Part shown: positions 29,165 through 37,875 of the stretch, one piece after another
How positions within the stretch are numbered: position 1 is the stretch's first letter
Layout of the letters: each line of letters starts with the position of its first letter
From: Pseudomonas hormoni
GTDB taxonomy: Bacteria; Pseudomonadota; Gammaproteobacteria; Pseudomonadales; Pseudomonadaceae
Direction: 5' to 3'
Length of the DNA: 64,000 nucleotides
NCBI RefSeq assembly: GCF_018502625.1
Contig: NZ_CP075566.1
Span: 6,265,001-6,329,000 of the forward strand
Position numbers and translations under genes: made by a program
The notes under the pieces: generated by a model
Told to the model about the DNA's origin: nothing
The model's database searches: none
Seen by the model: the letters and a program-made list of their open reading frames with translations, nothing else

Positions 29165-30016
29165 ATGGCTAAAATAATCGGCATCATCGTCGTATTCGCG
29201 AGCGTGCTCGGCGGATACGTGCTCTCCCACGGCAAAATTGCCGCCCTGATTCAACCTTTCGAGGTGATGATCATCGGTGGTGCGGCCCTTGGCGCATTCC
29301 TCCAGGCCAACCCCGGTTACATGACCATGCACGTGCTCAAGAAGTCCTTGAGCATGTTCGGGTCGCGGTTCAATCACGGCTACTATCTTGAAGTATTGGG
29401 GCTGATCTACGAGATCCTCAACAAGAGTCGCCGCGAAGGCATGATGGCCATCGAAGGCGACATCGAAGATGCCGCCGCGAGCCCCATCTTCGCCAAGTAC
29501 CCGTCGGTGCTCAAGGACGAGCGCATGACCGCGTTCATCTGCGATTACCTGCGCATCATGTCCTCCGGCAACATGGCTCCCCATGAGCTGGAAGGCCTGT
29601 TCGACATGGAACTCTACAATCTCAAGGAAGACCTGGAGCACCCATCCCACGCGGTGAACGGCATCGCCGACGCCATGCCAGGTTTCGGTATCGTCGCGGC
29701 GGTATTGGGTATTGTGGTGACCATGGCGTCCCTGGGCGAAGGCGACCAGAAATCCATCGGTCTGCACGTCGGTGCGGCACTGGTCGGTACCTTCTTCGGT
29801 ATTCTCGCCGCGTACGGTTTCTTCGGTCCGCTGGCCCACTCCCTGGCCCACGATGCCAAGGAAGAACTTAACGTCTACGAAGCCATCAAGGCCTCGCTGG
29901 TGGCTTCGGCTTCCGGCATGCCGCCATCGCTGGCGGTGGAGTTCGGGCGCAAGGTTCTGTACCCGGCGCACCGTCCTAGCTTCGCTGAGCTGGAACAAGC
30001 GGTTCGCGGTCGCTAA
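29165..30016 (+). CDS. motA: Flagellar stator protein MotA
   Basis: A 283-residue inner-membrane protein with four hydrophobic helices: two near the N-terminus (AKIIGIIVVFASVLGGYVLS and PFEVMIIGGAALGAFLQANP) and two near residues 175-230. The large cytoplasmic loop contains the charged residues that contact FliG. MotA and MotB form the proton-driven stator. The ATG at 29165 matches the family start (MAKIIGIIVV); the frame is open upstream from 29087 but that part has no family match. MotB follows three bases later. Confidence 0.97.
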   Translation: MAKIIGIIVVFASVLGGYVLSHGKIAALIQPFEVMIIGGAALGAFLQANPGYMTMHVLKKSLSMFGSRFNHGYYLEVLGLIYEILNKSRREGMMAIEGDIEDAAASPIFAKYPSVLKDERMTAFICDYLRIMSSGNMAPHELEGLFDMELYNLKEDLEHPSHAVNGIADAMPGFGIVAAVLGIVVTMASLGEGDQKSIGLHVGAALVGTFFGILAAYGFFGPLAHSLAHDAKEELNVYEAIKASLVASASGMPPSLAVEFGRKVLYPAHRPSFAELEQAVRGR

Positions 30017-30019
30017 GTC

Positions 30020-31045
30020 ATGGAAAATAACCAGCCGATAATCATCAAGCGCGTCAAGCGCATCGCCGGCGGGCATCACGGGGGCGCCTGGAAAATCGCC
30101 TTCGCCGACTTCGCGACGGCGATGATGGCGTTCTTCCTGGTGCTGTGGCTGCTGTCCACCGCGACACCGGAACAGAAGATCGCCATCGCCGGTTACTTCA
30201 AGGACCCGGTCGGCTTTTCCGAAAGCGGCACGCCGTACATCATCGATCTGGGCGGCACGCCGACCCTGGCGCCGGAGAACACCCTCAACCCTGAAGTGAA
30301 ATCCCAGCCGCAGCCGGACAAGGTGACCATCGACGCCGAACAGGTCGAAGGCATGGCTGAGATGGTGGAGAAGGAACGCCTCGAACTGCTGCTGCAAGAA
30401 CTGCAGAACAAGGTCGAAGAGAACCCGCAGCTGAAGAAATTCAAGGACCAGATTCTGTTCGAAATCACGCCGGACGGCCTGCGCATCCAGATCGTTGACG
30501 CCGAAAACCGCCCGATGTTCGACTCCGGCAGTGCGCGTCTGAAGCCGTATTTCGAAGACATCCTGCTGGCCATGGCCGACACCATCAAAGCGGTGCCGAA
30601 CAAGATCAGCATCAGCGGCCACACCGATGCCAAGCCGTACTCGGGCACCGGCGATTTCGGTAACTGGGAGCTCTCGGCCAACCGGGCCAACGCCGCACGT
30701 CGTGCGTTGGTGGCGGGCAGTTATCCGGATCAGCAAGTCGCTCGCGTCGTCGGTTATGCCTCGTCGGCGTTGTTCGATCGCGAGAACCCGCTCAACCCGG
30801 TCAACCGCCGAATCGACATTATCGTGCTGACCAAGAAAGCCCAGCGTGCCATCGAAGGCTCGCAAGGCGCGGAGCCGACGCCAGAGGCGACGCAAGGGCA
30901 GGGCGGCCCGGGTGAAGTGCCGGCCACGCCAGCCGACCCGAACGCATTGCCGGCCGATAAAGAACCGCTGCCGGCCCATGAACTTCGCGAGCGTTTGAAC
31001 CTGTTCGATGACCCGGCGCCGAAACCGGGTGGACCAGCGAAGTAG
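30020..31045 (+). CDS. motB: Flagellar stator protein MotB
   Basis: A 341-residue protein with one membrane helix (FADFATAMMAFFLVLWLLST, residues about 29-48) that contains the conserved proton-carrying Asp, then a plug and linker, then an OmpA-type peptidoglycan-binding domain (SISGHTDAKPYSG near residue 195 and NRRIDIIVL near residue 262). The C-terminal 60 residues are rich in Pro, Ala and Gly. Together with MotA it powers swimming. A strong terminator follows directly. Confidence 0.97.
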   Translation: MENNQPIIIKRVKRIAGGHHGGAWKIAFADFATAMMAFFLVLWLLSTATPEQKIAIAGYFKDPVGFSESGTPYIIDLGGTPTLAPENTLNPEVKSQPQPDKVTIDAEQVEGMAEMVEKERLELLLQELQNKVEENPQLKKFKDQILFEITPDGLRIQIVDAENRPMFDSGSARLKPYFEDILLAMADTIKAVPNKISISGHTDAKPYSGTGDFGNWELSANRANAARRALVAGSYPDQQVARVVGYASSALFDRENPLNPVNRRIDIIVLTKKAQRAIEGSQGAEPTPEATQGQGGPGEVPATPADPNALPADKEPLPAHELRERLNLFDDPAPKPGGPAK

Positions 31046-31053
31046 TGAGCCAC

Positions 31054-31083
31054 AAAAAAGCCGACAGTGATGTCGGCTTTTTT
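31054..31083. terminator. Rho-independent terminator after motB
   Basis: AAAAAAGCCGACA, four-base loop, TGTCGGCTTTTTT: a perfectly symmetric hairpin with A and T runs, able to stop transcription from either side. Confidence 0.9.
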
Positions 31084-31128
31084 GCGGCACTGCTTTGGAA
31101 GCTACTTCATTTTCAGCTGGGCACGGTC

Positions 31129-31527
31129 CCTGTGGGAGCTGGCTTGCCTGCGATGGGGACCTCATGGCTGGCGTGATTTTGTGGTGGTGTACATATCCGT
31201 TGCTGCGGTTACGGCGGCTAATGGTTTCGCCCTTACGGCGAGTCACTTGGAGAAGCGCCAAGTAACCAAGCGCTTTTGCCCCTTTCGTTCGGAGCCTCGC
31301 CTAGGCTCGGCATGCCCTCCTTCCGGTCCTGCTCCGTGGGCCCGCCGCCATCGGCCATCCATGGCCGGGGGCGGCTAACCCGGCATCCCTGCCGGGTTGC
31401 CCACTGCGCAGAACCTCCACTCGGCGTGAGGGGGCGACTACCGCCAATGCAACCGAGGCGGCCTACCGGCCGGCCTGTCATTTGAAGCGTTCGCGTTCCC
31501 CTGTGGGAGCTGGCTTGCCAGCGATGG
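31129..31527. repeat. Repeat-like intergenic element bounded by two direct REP units
   Basis: The boundaries are two direct near-copies of CCTGTGGGAGCTGGCTTGCC-type REP units, at 31129-31156 and 31500-31527. Between them are about 340 bases with several palindromes: GAGCCT/AGGCTC near 31300, CGGCCATCCATGGCCG at 31352-31367, and AACCCGGCATCCCTGCCGGG at 31377. No convincing protein is encoded: the open frames have no ribosome sites and odd composition. Sequences of this kind recur between genes in Pseudomonas genomes (from memory). Its origin and role are unknown. Confidence 0.6.
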
Positions 31528-31753
31528 TCGTCAACGATGACGCGTGCTGCCTGAATGAACGCGGCGCACTTAAGTCCATCGCCGCAAGAATGAATTTGCA
31601 TCTGCCTGATCACGGTAAAAACCAAGGAATGAGGGCATGTCCGAGAAAGGTGTAGGAAGTCTCCGAGACGTATAAACCATGTTTTTCTTCGCTTAAGGCT
31701 CGCCTATAGTTTGTCCGTCGCCGATGAATCGGTGATGGACCTTAGCCGGTCGT

Positions 31754-31783
31754 TTGAGAGGAATGCACGAGCGCCCGTATAAT
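31754..31783 (+). promoter_or_regulatory. Near-consensus sigma-70 promoter
   Basis: TTGAGA at 31754-31759 and a perfect TATAAT at 31778-31783, 18 bases apart. Transcription would start near 31790, giving a leader of about 160 bases that contains the three-way-junction RNA before the small gene at 31952. Confidence 0.65.
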
Positions 31784-31819
31784 CGCGGTGCTATTTGCTG
31801 CCTGACATATCTGTCTATG

Positions 31820-31893
31820 GTGGCTGTGCGTGGGACATCTTCGGGTGTGCCGGGTTCCTCTGACCGGTCGGCTAACCCACGTACAGCTGCCAC
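31820..31893 (+). ncRNA. Predicted three-way-junction structured RNA in the leader of the small gene
   Basis: Pairing by eye gives a compact fold. P1: 31820-31834 pairs with 31876-31893, 15 base pairs with one G-U and a three-base bulge (GCT at 31886-31888). P2: ACATC-TTCG-GGTGT at 31835-31848, a hairpin capped by a UUCG tetraloop. P3: GCCG at 31849-31852 with CGGC at 31869-31872, and an inner GGT/ACC. It lies 37 bases after a strong promoter and 58 bases before the next ATG. It may be a cis-acting leader or a processed small RNA. The shape recalls phage C4-type antisense RNAs, but I could not compare it with a model. Confidence 0.55.
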
Positions 31894-31951
31894 TCCATTC
31901 GATTAGCCGCGAAAAGGGTGGGAGTTTCATCTTTCAGAAGGAATTCATGCC

Positions 31952-32221
31952 ATGTCCAGATACCACCCGCTCCAAGGCAACTTCAGCGTCGGCCCGACGC
32001 TATACATCGACACCGAAGCCCGCGCTTCCGATCTTCTTGAAACCGCCGTCCATCGACTCAAAGCCGCACGTAATCTGCTCAACAGCGTCACCTGCCTGTG
32101 CATCAAAAACGCCGAAGGACACGACCTGGAGCATTTCGCCAACGCTGCGCACATGTTGATTCAGGACGGCTGTGACGCCTTGGATGTGCTGGGCTGGAAG
32201 CTGGAAAAAGCTGTACGTTGA
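31952..32221 (+). CDS. Small protein of unknown function (89 aa)
   Basis: An 89-residue soluble, probably helical protein with no signal peptide. It contains TLYIDTEARASDLLETAVHR near residue 16, LLNSVTCLCIKNAEGHDLEH near residue 42, and a C-terminal DALDVLGWKLEKAV. I recall small Pseudomonas proteins of the DUF3077/DUF6124 sort with this size and setting, but cannot place it firmly. The ATG at 31952 follows AAGGA (31938-31942) by nine bases. The gene is a single unit, with its own promoter, structured leader and terminator. Confidence 0.7.
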   Translation: MSRYHPLQGNFSVGPTLYIDTEARASDLLETAVHRLKAARNLLNSVTCLCIKNAEGHDLEHFANAAHMLIQDGCDALDVLGWKLEKAVR

Positions 32222-32230
32222 AAACGAGAA

Positions 32231-32255
32231 AGCCGCGATATTCGCGGCTTTTTTG
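32231..32255 (+). terminator. Rho-independent terminator of the small gene
   Basis: AGCCGCGA, three-base loop, TCGCGGCT, then a run of Ts. It lies between convergent genes and may also serve rsgA poorly. Confidence 0.88.
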
Positions 32256-32272
32256 TGTCTGCGGGAAGCAGT

Positions 32273-33304
32273 TTAGTAGCTGCTCTCCGGCAAACTGGCG
32301 ATGATCGAGCGGTAGCTGTTCATCCGTTGCTGCTGCACGCGGCCTTCTTCCAGTGCCTTGAGCAATGCACAACCCGGTTCGCGGTCGTGCTTGCAGTCAC
32401 GGAAGCGGCAGGTGCCGATCAAGTCGTTGAACTCGATGAAACCGGCTTCGACGTCGGCGCGGCTGACGTGTCCCAGGCCGAATTCGCGGATACCCGGGGA
32501 GTCGATCAACTCACCGCCACCGGGGAAGTGGAACAGCCGCGCGGTCGTCGTGGTGTGAGTGCCCTGGCCGGACAACTCGGACAGCGGGCCGACACGGGTT
32601 TCGACTTCCGGCAGCAGGCTGTTGACCAGCGACGACTTGCCGACGCCGGACTGGCCGACGAACACGCTGATGCGCCCGTCCAGTTGTTCTTGAAGTTGCT
32701 CCATGCCATTGCCGTGGTGCGCCGACACTTCCAGTACCGGATAACCCAGCGTGCGGTAAACCGCGAGCAGGGCATTCAGCGCCGGGGCGTTCTGCTCGTC
32801 GATCAGGTCGAATTTGTTGAGCAGCAGCAGCGGCCGAATGCCGGCGTGCTCCGCCGCGACCAGATAACGGTCGATCAGGTTGGCGTGAGGCTCGGGCAGC
32901 GGCGCGAAGACGATGACGATCATGTCGACGTTGGCGGCTACAGGCTTGAGCTGGCCACGGCTGTCCGGACGGCAGAGTTCGGTTTTTCGCGGCAGTTGCG
33001 CCACGATCACACCGATACCCTGGTTGCCGGCACGCCAGACCACCTGATCGCCGGTCACCAGCGCCGGCAGGTTGGCGCGCAAGTGACAACGGAACACTTC
33101 ACCGGCCAGTTCGCCCTCGAGGGCTTCGACTTCGACCTGCACACCGAAGTGCGCGATCACCAGGCCCGTCTGTTCCGGACCCAGGTCGCCACCCTCAAGT
33201 GCCTCGACAGCCGAGGACTCGCGTTTGGCGGCGCGGGCAGCGCGTTCGCCCTGAATCTTTTCGATGCGCCAGTTTTGACGACGATTGAGTTGGCGTTTGG
33301 CCAT
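32273..33304 (-). CDS. rsgA: Ribosome small subunit-dependent GTPase A
   Basis: A 343-residue circularly permuted GTPase that checks late 30S ribosome assembly. The order of motifs is permuted: NKFD (G4) comes first, near residue 161, then the P-loop [15 protein letters not shown] near residue 217, then DSPG. An N-terminal OB-fold precedes the GTPase domain. The C-terminal zinc finger is visible as [14 protein letters not shown]. It is divergent from orn, as in many gammaproteobacteria. Confidence 0.96.
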   Translation of the reverse strand: MAKRQLNRRQNWRIEKIQGERAARAAKRESSAVEALEGGDLGPEQTGLVIAHFGVQVEVEALEGELAGEVFRCHLRANLPALVTGDQVVWRAGNQGIGVIVAQLPRKTELCRPDSRGQLKPVAANVDMIVIVFAPLPEPHANLIDRYLVAAEHAGIRPLLLLNKFDLIDEQNAPALNALLAVYRTLGYPVLEVSAHHGNGMEQLQEQLDGRISVFVGQSGVGKSSLVNSLLPEVETRVGPLSELSGQGTHTTTTARLFHFPGGGELIDSPGIREFGLGHVSRADVEAGFIEFNDLIGTCRFRDCKHDREPGCALLKALEEGRVQQQRMNSYRSIIASLPESSY

Positions 33305-33411
33305 GGGTGTTCCGTATCAAGAATGCAGCGATTAAGTAAAACGGCCGCGAGTTTAGCACGCCCGGCCACCTCCCTAGGCTAAACTGCGCAGCATTGCCTA
33401 GGAGCCGACAC

Positions 33412-33954
33412 ATGCAAAACCCGCAGAATCTGATCTGGATCGACCTGGAAATGACCGGTCTGAACCCTGATACCGACGTCATCATCGAGATGGCCACCAT
33501 CGTCACCGACAGTGACCTGAACACCTTGGCCGAAGGGCCGGTGATCGCGATCCATCACAGCGATGAAATTCTCGCCGGCATGGACGAGTGGAACACCCGT
33601 CAACACGGCGGCTCGGGCCTGACTCAGCGCGTGCGCGACAGCCGCATCAGCATGGCCGAAGCGGAAGCCGAGACCATTGCCTTCCTGGAGAAGTGGGTGC
33701 CAAAGGGCAAGTCGCCGATCTGTGGCAACAGCATCTGCCAGGACCGTCGCTTCCTTTATACGCACATGAAATCCCTGGAAAGCTTCTTCCACTACCGCAA
33801 CCTCGACGTCTCGACCCTGAAAGAACTGGCCGCGCGCTGGGCGCCGGACGTACGCGACAGCTTCAAAAAGGGCAGCACCCACCTGGCCCTGGACGACATC
33901 CGCGAATCCATCGCCGAGTTGCAGCATTACCGCAAGCATTTCATCAAGTTCTGA
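33412..33954 (+). CDS. orn: Oligoribonuclease
   Basis: A 180-residue DEDDh 3'-5' exonuclease that degrades two-to-five-base RNA, including pGpG from cyclic-di-GMP breakdown. [10 protein letters not shown] gives the first Asp and Glu. LDDIRESI near the end carries the last Asp, and the nearby THLALDD supplies the general-base His. The ATG at 33412 follows TAGGAG; an upstream in-frame start at 33394 is not supported. Confidence 0.97.
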   Translation: MQNPQNLIWIDLEMTGLNPDTDVIIEMATIVTDSDLNTLAEGPVIAIHHSDEILAGMDEWNTRQHGGSGLTQRVRDSRISMAEAEAETIAFLEKWVPKGKSPICGNSICQDRRFLYTHMKSLESFFHYRNLDVSTLKELAARWAPDVRDSFKKGSTHLALDDIRESIAELQHYRKHFIKF

Positions 33955-33968
33955 TGCTGCCGGCCCCT

Positions 33969-34100
33969 TGTGGCGAGGGAGCTTGCTCCCGCTCGGCTGC
34001 GAAGCAGCCGCAACCCAGCCGATGCGGTACATCTGAACGAGCAAGGTGTCTGGTTTTGGGGCCGCTTCGCGACCCAGCGGGAGCAAGTTCCCTCGCCACA
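33969..34100. repeat. REPIN, type A
   Basis: TGTGGCGAGGGAGCTTGCTC on the left and GGGAGCAAGTTCCCTCGCCA on the right, between orn and the TRIC-like gene. One arm has a C-to-T change in the CTCCC core. Confidence 0.88.
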
Positions 34101-34181
34101 GGTCTCGGTGTCTGCTCTTGCCCTCTTTTGGTGCCGGGACTAAATGGCTAGACTGCGCGCCTTCCTGCAAGGACCGCCACC

Positions 34182-34793
34182 ATGTTGCTGATGCTTTACC
34201 TGATCGCCATTACCGCCGAAGCCATGACCGGCGCCCTGTCCGCCGGTCGTCGTGGCATGGACTGGTTTGGCGTGGTGCTGATCGCCTGCATCACTGCGTT
34301 GGGCGGCGGTTCGGTGCGCGACGTGCTCCTCGGCCATTACCCGCTGACGTGGGTGAAACACCCGGAATACCTGGTGCTGACATCGATTGCAGCCATGTTC
34401 ACGGTCTTCGCTGCACGCTGGATGCGTCACTTGCGCTCACTGTTTCTGGTACTCGACGCCGTGGGTCTGGTGGCGTTTACCCTGATCGGCTGCATGACCG
34501 CCCTGGAAATGGGTCATGGCATGTTGGTGGCCTCGGTCAGCGGCGTGATTACCGGCGTATTCGGCGGCATCCTGCGCGACATCTTCTGCAACGACATCCC
34601 GCTGATCTTCCGCCGCGAGCTCTACGCCAGCGTGTCGTTCGCGGCGGCGTGGTGCTACATGCTGTGTCTATATCTGAACGTGCCGGGAGAACAGGCGATT
34701 CTGATCACCCTGTTCGGCGGCTTCCTGTTGCGGTTACTGGCGATCCGTTTCCACTGGGAAATGCCCAAGTTCGTTTATAACGACGAAGCCTGA
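34182..34793 (+). CDS. TRIC-type/UPF0126 membrane channel protein (YadS-like)
   Basis: A 203-residue protein with about seven hydrophobic segments. It has two related halves, each with a glycine-rich motif followed by the R-D pair: GGGSVRDVLLG near residue 46 and GGILRDIFC near residue 132. This is the trimeric intracellular cation channel/UPF0126 pattern. Bacterial members conduct potassium in vitro; the physiological role here is not known. The last 19 bases overlap the convergent queG end. Confidence 0.9.
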   Translation: MLLMLYLIAITAEAMTGALSAGRRGMDWFGVVLIACITALGGGSVRDVLLGHYPLTWVKHPEYLVLTSIAAMFTVFAARWMRHLRSLFLVLDAVGLVAFTLIGCMTALEMGHGMLVASVSGVITGVFGGILRDIFCNDIPLIFRRELYASVSFAAAWCYMLCLYLNVPGEQAILITLFGGFLLRLLAIRFHWEMPKFVYNDEA

Positions 34794-35854
34794 CGTTCGG
34801 CGTGTTGCTTCAACGCCCATTCCACATGCTCGCGGACCAGTTCCGACGGATAATCGCGCCGCGCCTTCAACGCTTCCAGCACCGGAATGCTCGACGGCGC
34901 ATTCCCCAGGCCCACCGCCAGATTGCGCAACCAGCGCTCGTAACCCGCGCGCCGTAACGGCGAGCCTTCAGTGCTGCTGAGGAATTTGTCCTCGTCCCAC
35001 ATGAACAGCTCCGCCAATTCGGCGTTGTCCAGGTTGTGCCTTGGCTTGAAGTCGCTTTCACCGGACGGGCGGGCGAAGCGGTTCCACGGGCAGACGATCT
35101 GGCAGTCATCGCAGCCGAAGACCCGATTGCCGATCAATGGCCGCAAGTCTTCGGGAATCGCGCTTTTCAGTTCGATGGTCAGGTAAGAGATGCAGCGTCG
35201 GGCATCCAGCACATAAGGACCGACAAAGGCGTTGGTCGGGCAGATGTCGAGGCACGCGGTGCAGCGCCCGCAATGTTCGGTGCTATGGGGCGGGTCGACC
35301 GGCAGCGGCAGGTCGACAAACAGTTCGCTGAGGAAGAAGTAACTGCCGGCCTTGCGATTCAAGACCAGTGTATTTTTGCCGATCCAGCCAAGGCCAGCCT
35401 GCTCGGCGATGGCTTTTTCCAGCACCGGCGCACTGTCGACAAAGGCACGAAAACCGAACGGCCCGATCTCGGCCTGAATTTTATCGGCGAGTTGTTGCAC
35501 GCGTTTACGGATCAATTTGTGGTAATCGCGGCCCAAGGCATAACGCGAGACGTAGGCTTTTTCCGGTTGGGCCAGGCGCTTGGCCATTTCGGTGTCGCCC
35601 GGCAGGTAATCCATGCGCAGGGACACCACCCGAAGCGTGCCGGGCACCAGCTCTTCCGGGTGTGAGCGTTTGCTGCCGTGGGCGCCCATGTAGTCCATTT
35701 CGCCGTGGTAACCGGCCGCAAGCCAGCGCTCCAGGTGCTGCTCATGCTCGGCCAGGTCCAGGCCGCTGATGCCGACTTGCTGAAAGCCCAGCTCGCGGCC
35801 CCAGTCCTTGATGGATTGGGCGAGGGCGGGCAGGTCTGTGGTAATAGCGGGCAT
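34775..35854 (-). CDS. queG: Epoxyqueuosine reductase QueG
   Basis: A 359-residue cobalamin-dependent enzyme that does the last step of queuosine synthesis in tRNA. Two ferredoxin-type clusters are visible: CGRCTACLDICPTNAF and CDDCQIVCPWNRF. The C-terminus has the HEAT-like region ending near YPSELVREHVEWALKQH. The ATG at 35854 (MPAITTDLPALAQSIKDWGR) is preferred over an upstream start at 35926, which lies in the leader of the divergent nnr gene. Confidence 0.96.
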   Translation of the reverse strand: MPAITTDLPALAQSIKDWGRELGFQQVGISGLDLAEHEQHLERWLAAGYHGEMDYMGAHGSKRSHPEELVPGTLRVVSLRMDYLPGDTEMAKRLAQPEKAYVSRYALGRDYHKLIRKRVQQLADKIQAEIGPFGFRAFVDSAPVLEKAIAEQAGLGWIGKNTLVLNRKAGSYFFLSELFVDLPLPVDPPHSTEHCGRCTACLDICPTNAFVGPYVLDARRCISYLTIELKSAIPEDLRPLIGNRVFGCDDCQIVCPWNRFARPSGESDFKPRHNLDNAELAELFMWDEDKFLSSTEGSPLRRAGYERWLRNLAVGLGNAPSSIPVLEALKARRDYPSELVREHVEWALKQHAERQASSL

Positions 35855-35917
35855 GAGGCGAGAGAAACCGGAGCTGAGGTGCGTATAATTCTGCCAGACA
35901 TCGGAGCCCGAAGACGC

Positions 35918-37417
35918 ATGCCGCACACTAAAGATGATTTACCCGACGCGCTGTATAGCGCCGCGCAAGTGCGAGCCCTCGATGCGAGCCTGATTGCGGC
36001 GGGCACGCCGGGCTTCGAATTGATGCAGCGTGCGGCGCGGGCGACCTGGCGTGCGCTGGTCCGGCAGTGGCCGTCGGCCCACGAACTGACGGTGGTCACC
36101 GGTCACGGCAACAACGCCGGTGATGGCTATCTGGTAGCGGTCTTGGCCCGGCGTGCCGGCTGGCATGTGCGCGTGTTGGCGGCCGGTGATCCTCAGCGTT
36201 TGCAGGGCGATGCCGGGCTGGCCCGAGCCGAGGCCCTTTCCGAAGGCGTTGCCATTCAAGCCTGGAGCGCGCAATCGGAGTTGCGCGGAATCGTGTTGGA
36301 CGCCTTGCTTGGCACCGGTCTGACAGGCGAGGTGCGAGAGCCTTACGCCAGTGTCATCGCCGCGATCAATGCCAGCGAACTGCCAGTTGCCGCAGTGGAT
36401 ATTCCTTCGGGACTGTGTGCCGATACAGGACGTGTGCTCGGCGTGGCCGTTCGGGCGGATCTGACCGTGACTTTCATTGGTTTGAAGTTGGGTCTGTTCA
36501 CGGGCGAAGCGGCGGACGTGGTGGGTGAGTTGGTTTTCAATGATCTGCAGGCATCCCCCGAGTCATTCAACGGGGTCGCCATCAGTGCGCGTCGCCTGAC
36601 GGCCGGCAATTTGCCGCGTCTGGCGCATCGCGCGCCGACGGCCCATAAAGGCAAATTCGGCCATGTCTTGTTGATTGGCGGTGATCGCGGTTTCGGCGGT
36701 GCCATTCTGTTGAGTGCGCAAAGCGCCCTGCGCAGTGGTGCTGGCATGGTATCGGTCGCCACCCGAAGCGAGCATGTGCCGGCGGCACTGGCGCGAATCC
36801 CCGAAGCCATGGTGCTGGGCACTTCGTCAGCCAATCAGTTGATGGGATTGCTGCAAAAAGTTTCCGTACTGGTAGTGGGGCCGGGCCTCGGGCAGGCTTC
36901 GTGGGGCCGCAGTCTGTTGTCGGCGGCGGCCAATGCGCCGTTGCCACAGGTCTGGGACGCGGATGCGCTGAACATGCTGGCCGAAGAACGCGTGAGCTTG
37001 CCCAGGGACTGCGTGATCACTCCGCATCCGGGGGAAGCGGCGCGGTTGCTCGGGATCAGTGCCGCTGAAGTACAGGCCGACCGTCCATCCGCCGCTCAAG
37101 CATTGAGCAAAAAATATACAGCTGTAGTGGTTTTGAAAGGCGCTGGCAGCCTGATCGCCAGTCCCGACGGGCGTCTGGCGTTGTGTCATCAAGGCCACCC
37201 GGCCATGGCCACCGCCGGTCTGGGCGATGTGCTGGCTGGGCTGGTTGGCGCATTGCTCGCGCAAGGCATGAATGCGTTCGACGCCGCTTGCCTGGCGGTC
37301 TGGCTGCACGCCAATGCCGGCGCGCAACAAGGTAAATCGGGCCGTGGGCTGGCGGCCAGTGATCTGATTCCAGCCATTCGTCAGTTGTTGGAGGAGCAAG
37401 CACCGTGTCTGAAGTAA
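35918..37417 (+). CDS. nnr: Bifunctional NAD(P)H-hydrate epimerase/dehydratase
   Basis: A 499-residue two-domain repair enzyme for hydrated NAD(P)H. The N-terminal YjeF epimerase domain has GHGNNAGDGYLVAV near residue 64. The C-terminal ADP-dependent dehydratase domain has VLLIGGDRGFGGAILLSAQS near residue 250 and ATAGLGDVLAGLVGA near residue 431. The ATG at 35918 follows CGGAG; a TATAAT at 35884-35889 may be the -10 of its promoter. The open frame extends upstream to 35678, but that part is antisense to queG. The last 13 bases overlap tsaE. Confidence 0.96.
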   Translation: MPHTKDDLPDALYSAAQVRALDASLIAAGTPGFELMQRAARATWRALVRQWPSAHELTVVTGHGNNAGDGYLVAVLARRAGWHVRVLAAGDPQRLQGDAGLARAEALSEGVAIQAWSAQSELRGIVLDALLGTGLTGEVREPYASVIAAINASELPVAAVDIPSGLCADTGRVLGVAVRADLTVTFIGLKLGLFTGEAADVVGELVFNDLQASPESFNGVAISARRLTAGNLPRLAHRAPTAHKGKFGHVLLIGGDRGFGGAILLSAQSALRSGAGMVSVATRSEHVPAALARIPEAMVLGTSSANQLMGLLQKVSVLVVGPGLGQASWGRSLLSAAANAPLPQVWDADALNMLAEERVSLPRDCVITPHPGEAARLLGISAAEVQADRPSAAQALSKKYTAVVVLKGAGSLIASPDGRLALCHQGHPAMATAGLGDVLAGLVGALLAQGMNAFDAACLAVWLHANAGAQQGKSGRGLAASDLIPAIRQLLEEQAPCLK

Positions 37418-37875
37418 CCCTGTACCTGGCTGATGAAGAGGCGATGACCGCATTTGGCGAGCGCATCGCAAAAACCACTCAAGGGCACGGTCTGATTTTT
37501 CTGGAAGGGGATCTGGGGGCGGGGAAAACCACGCTGTCGCGGGGCATCATCCGGGGTCTGGGGCATGTCGGTGCGGTGAAAAGTCCGACGTTCACGCTGG
37601 TCGAGCCCTACGAGATCGGTGACATCCGCGCCTTTCATTTCGATCTCTATCGCTTGGTCGACCCTGAAGAACTGGAGTACCTCGGCATCCGCGACTACTT
37701 CGAAGACGATGCGTTGTGCCTGATCGAATGGCCTCGCAAGGGTGCAGGCTTTTTGCCAAAGCCCGACCTGACCATTACCATTAGCCCGCAAGACAGCGGG
37801 CGTTCGCTGAAAATTTTGTCCCAGGGCTCGCGTGGCGAGTCGTGGTGTGCCGCTTTGGCATTGGAATCCAATTAA
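37405..37875 (+). CDS. tsaE: tRNA threonylcarbamoyladenosine ATPase TsaE
   Basis: A 156-residue P-loop ATPase needed with TsaBCD for t6A at tRNA position 37. The P-loop is EGDLGAGKTTLSRG near residue 33. The following SPTFTLVEPYE and HFDLYRL segments, and the C-terminal EWP, are family landmarks. It overlaps nnr by 13 bases, and amiB begins at the next base after its stop. Confidence 0.96.
   Translation: MSEVTLYLADEEAMTAFGERIAKTTQGHGLIFLEGDLGAGKTTLSRGIIRGLGHVGAVKSPTFTLVEPYEIGDIRAFHFDLYRLVDPEELEYLGIRDYFEDDALCLIEWPRKGAGFLPKPDLTITISPQDSGRSLKILSQGSRGESWCAALALESN

Noticed and set aside
31190..31480. Open frames within the intergenic element between motB and rsgA.
   Set aside because: No ribosome sites, unusual composition (Pro/Arg/Cys-rich), and overlap with palindromes. 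More likely non-coding repeat sequence.
35678..35917. An 80-codon N-terminal extension of nnr.
   Set aside because: It lies antisense within queG, and the ATG at 35918 has a CGGAG site and matches the family start.
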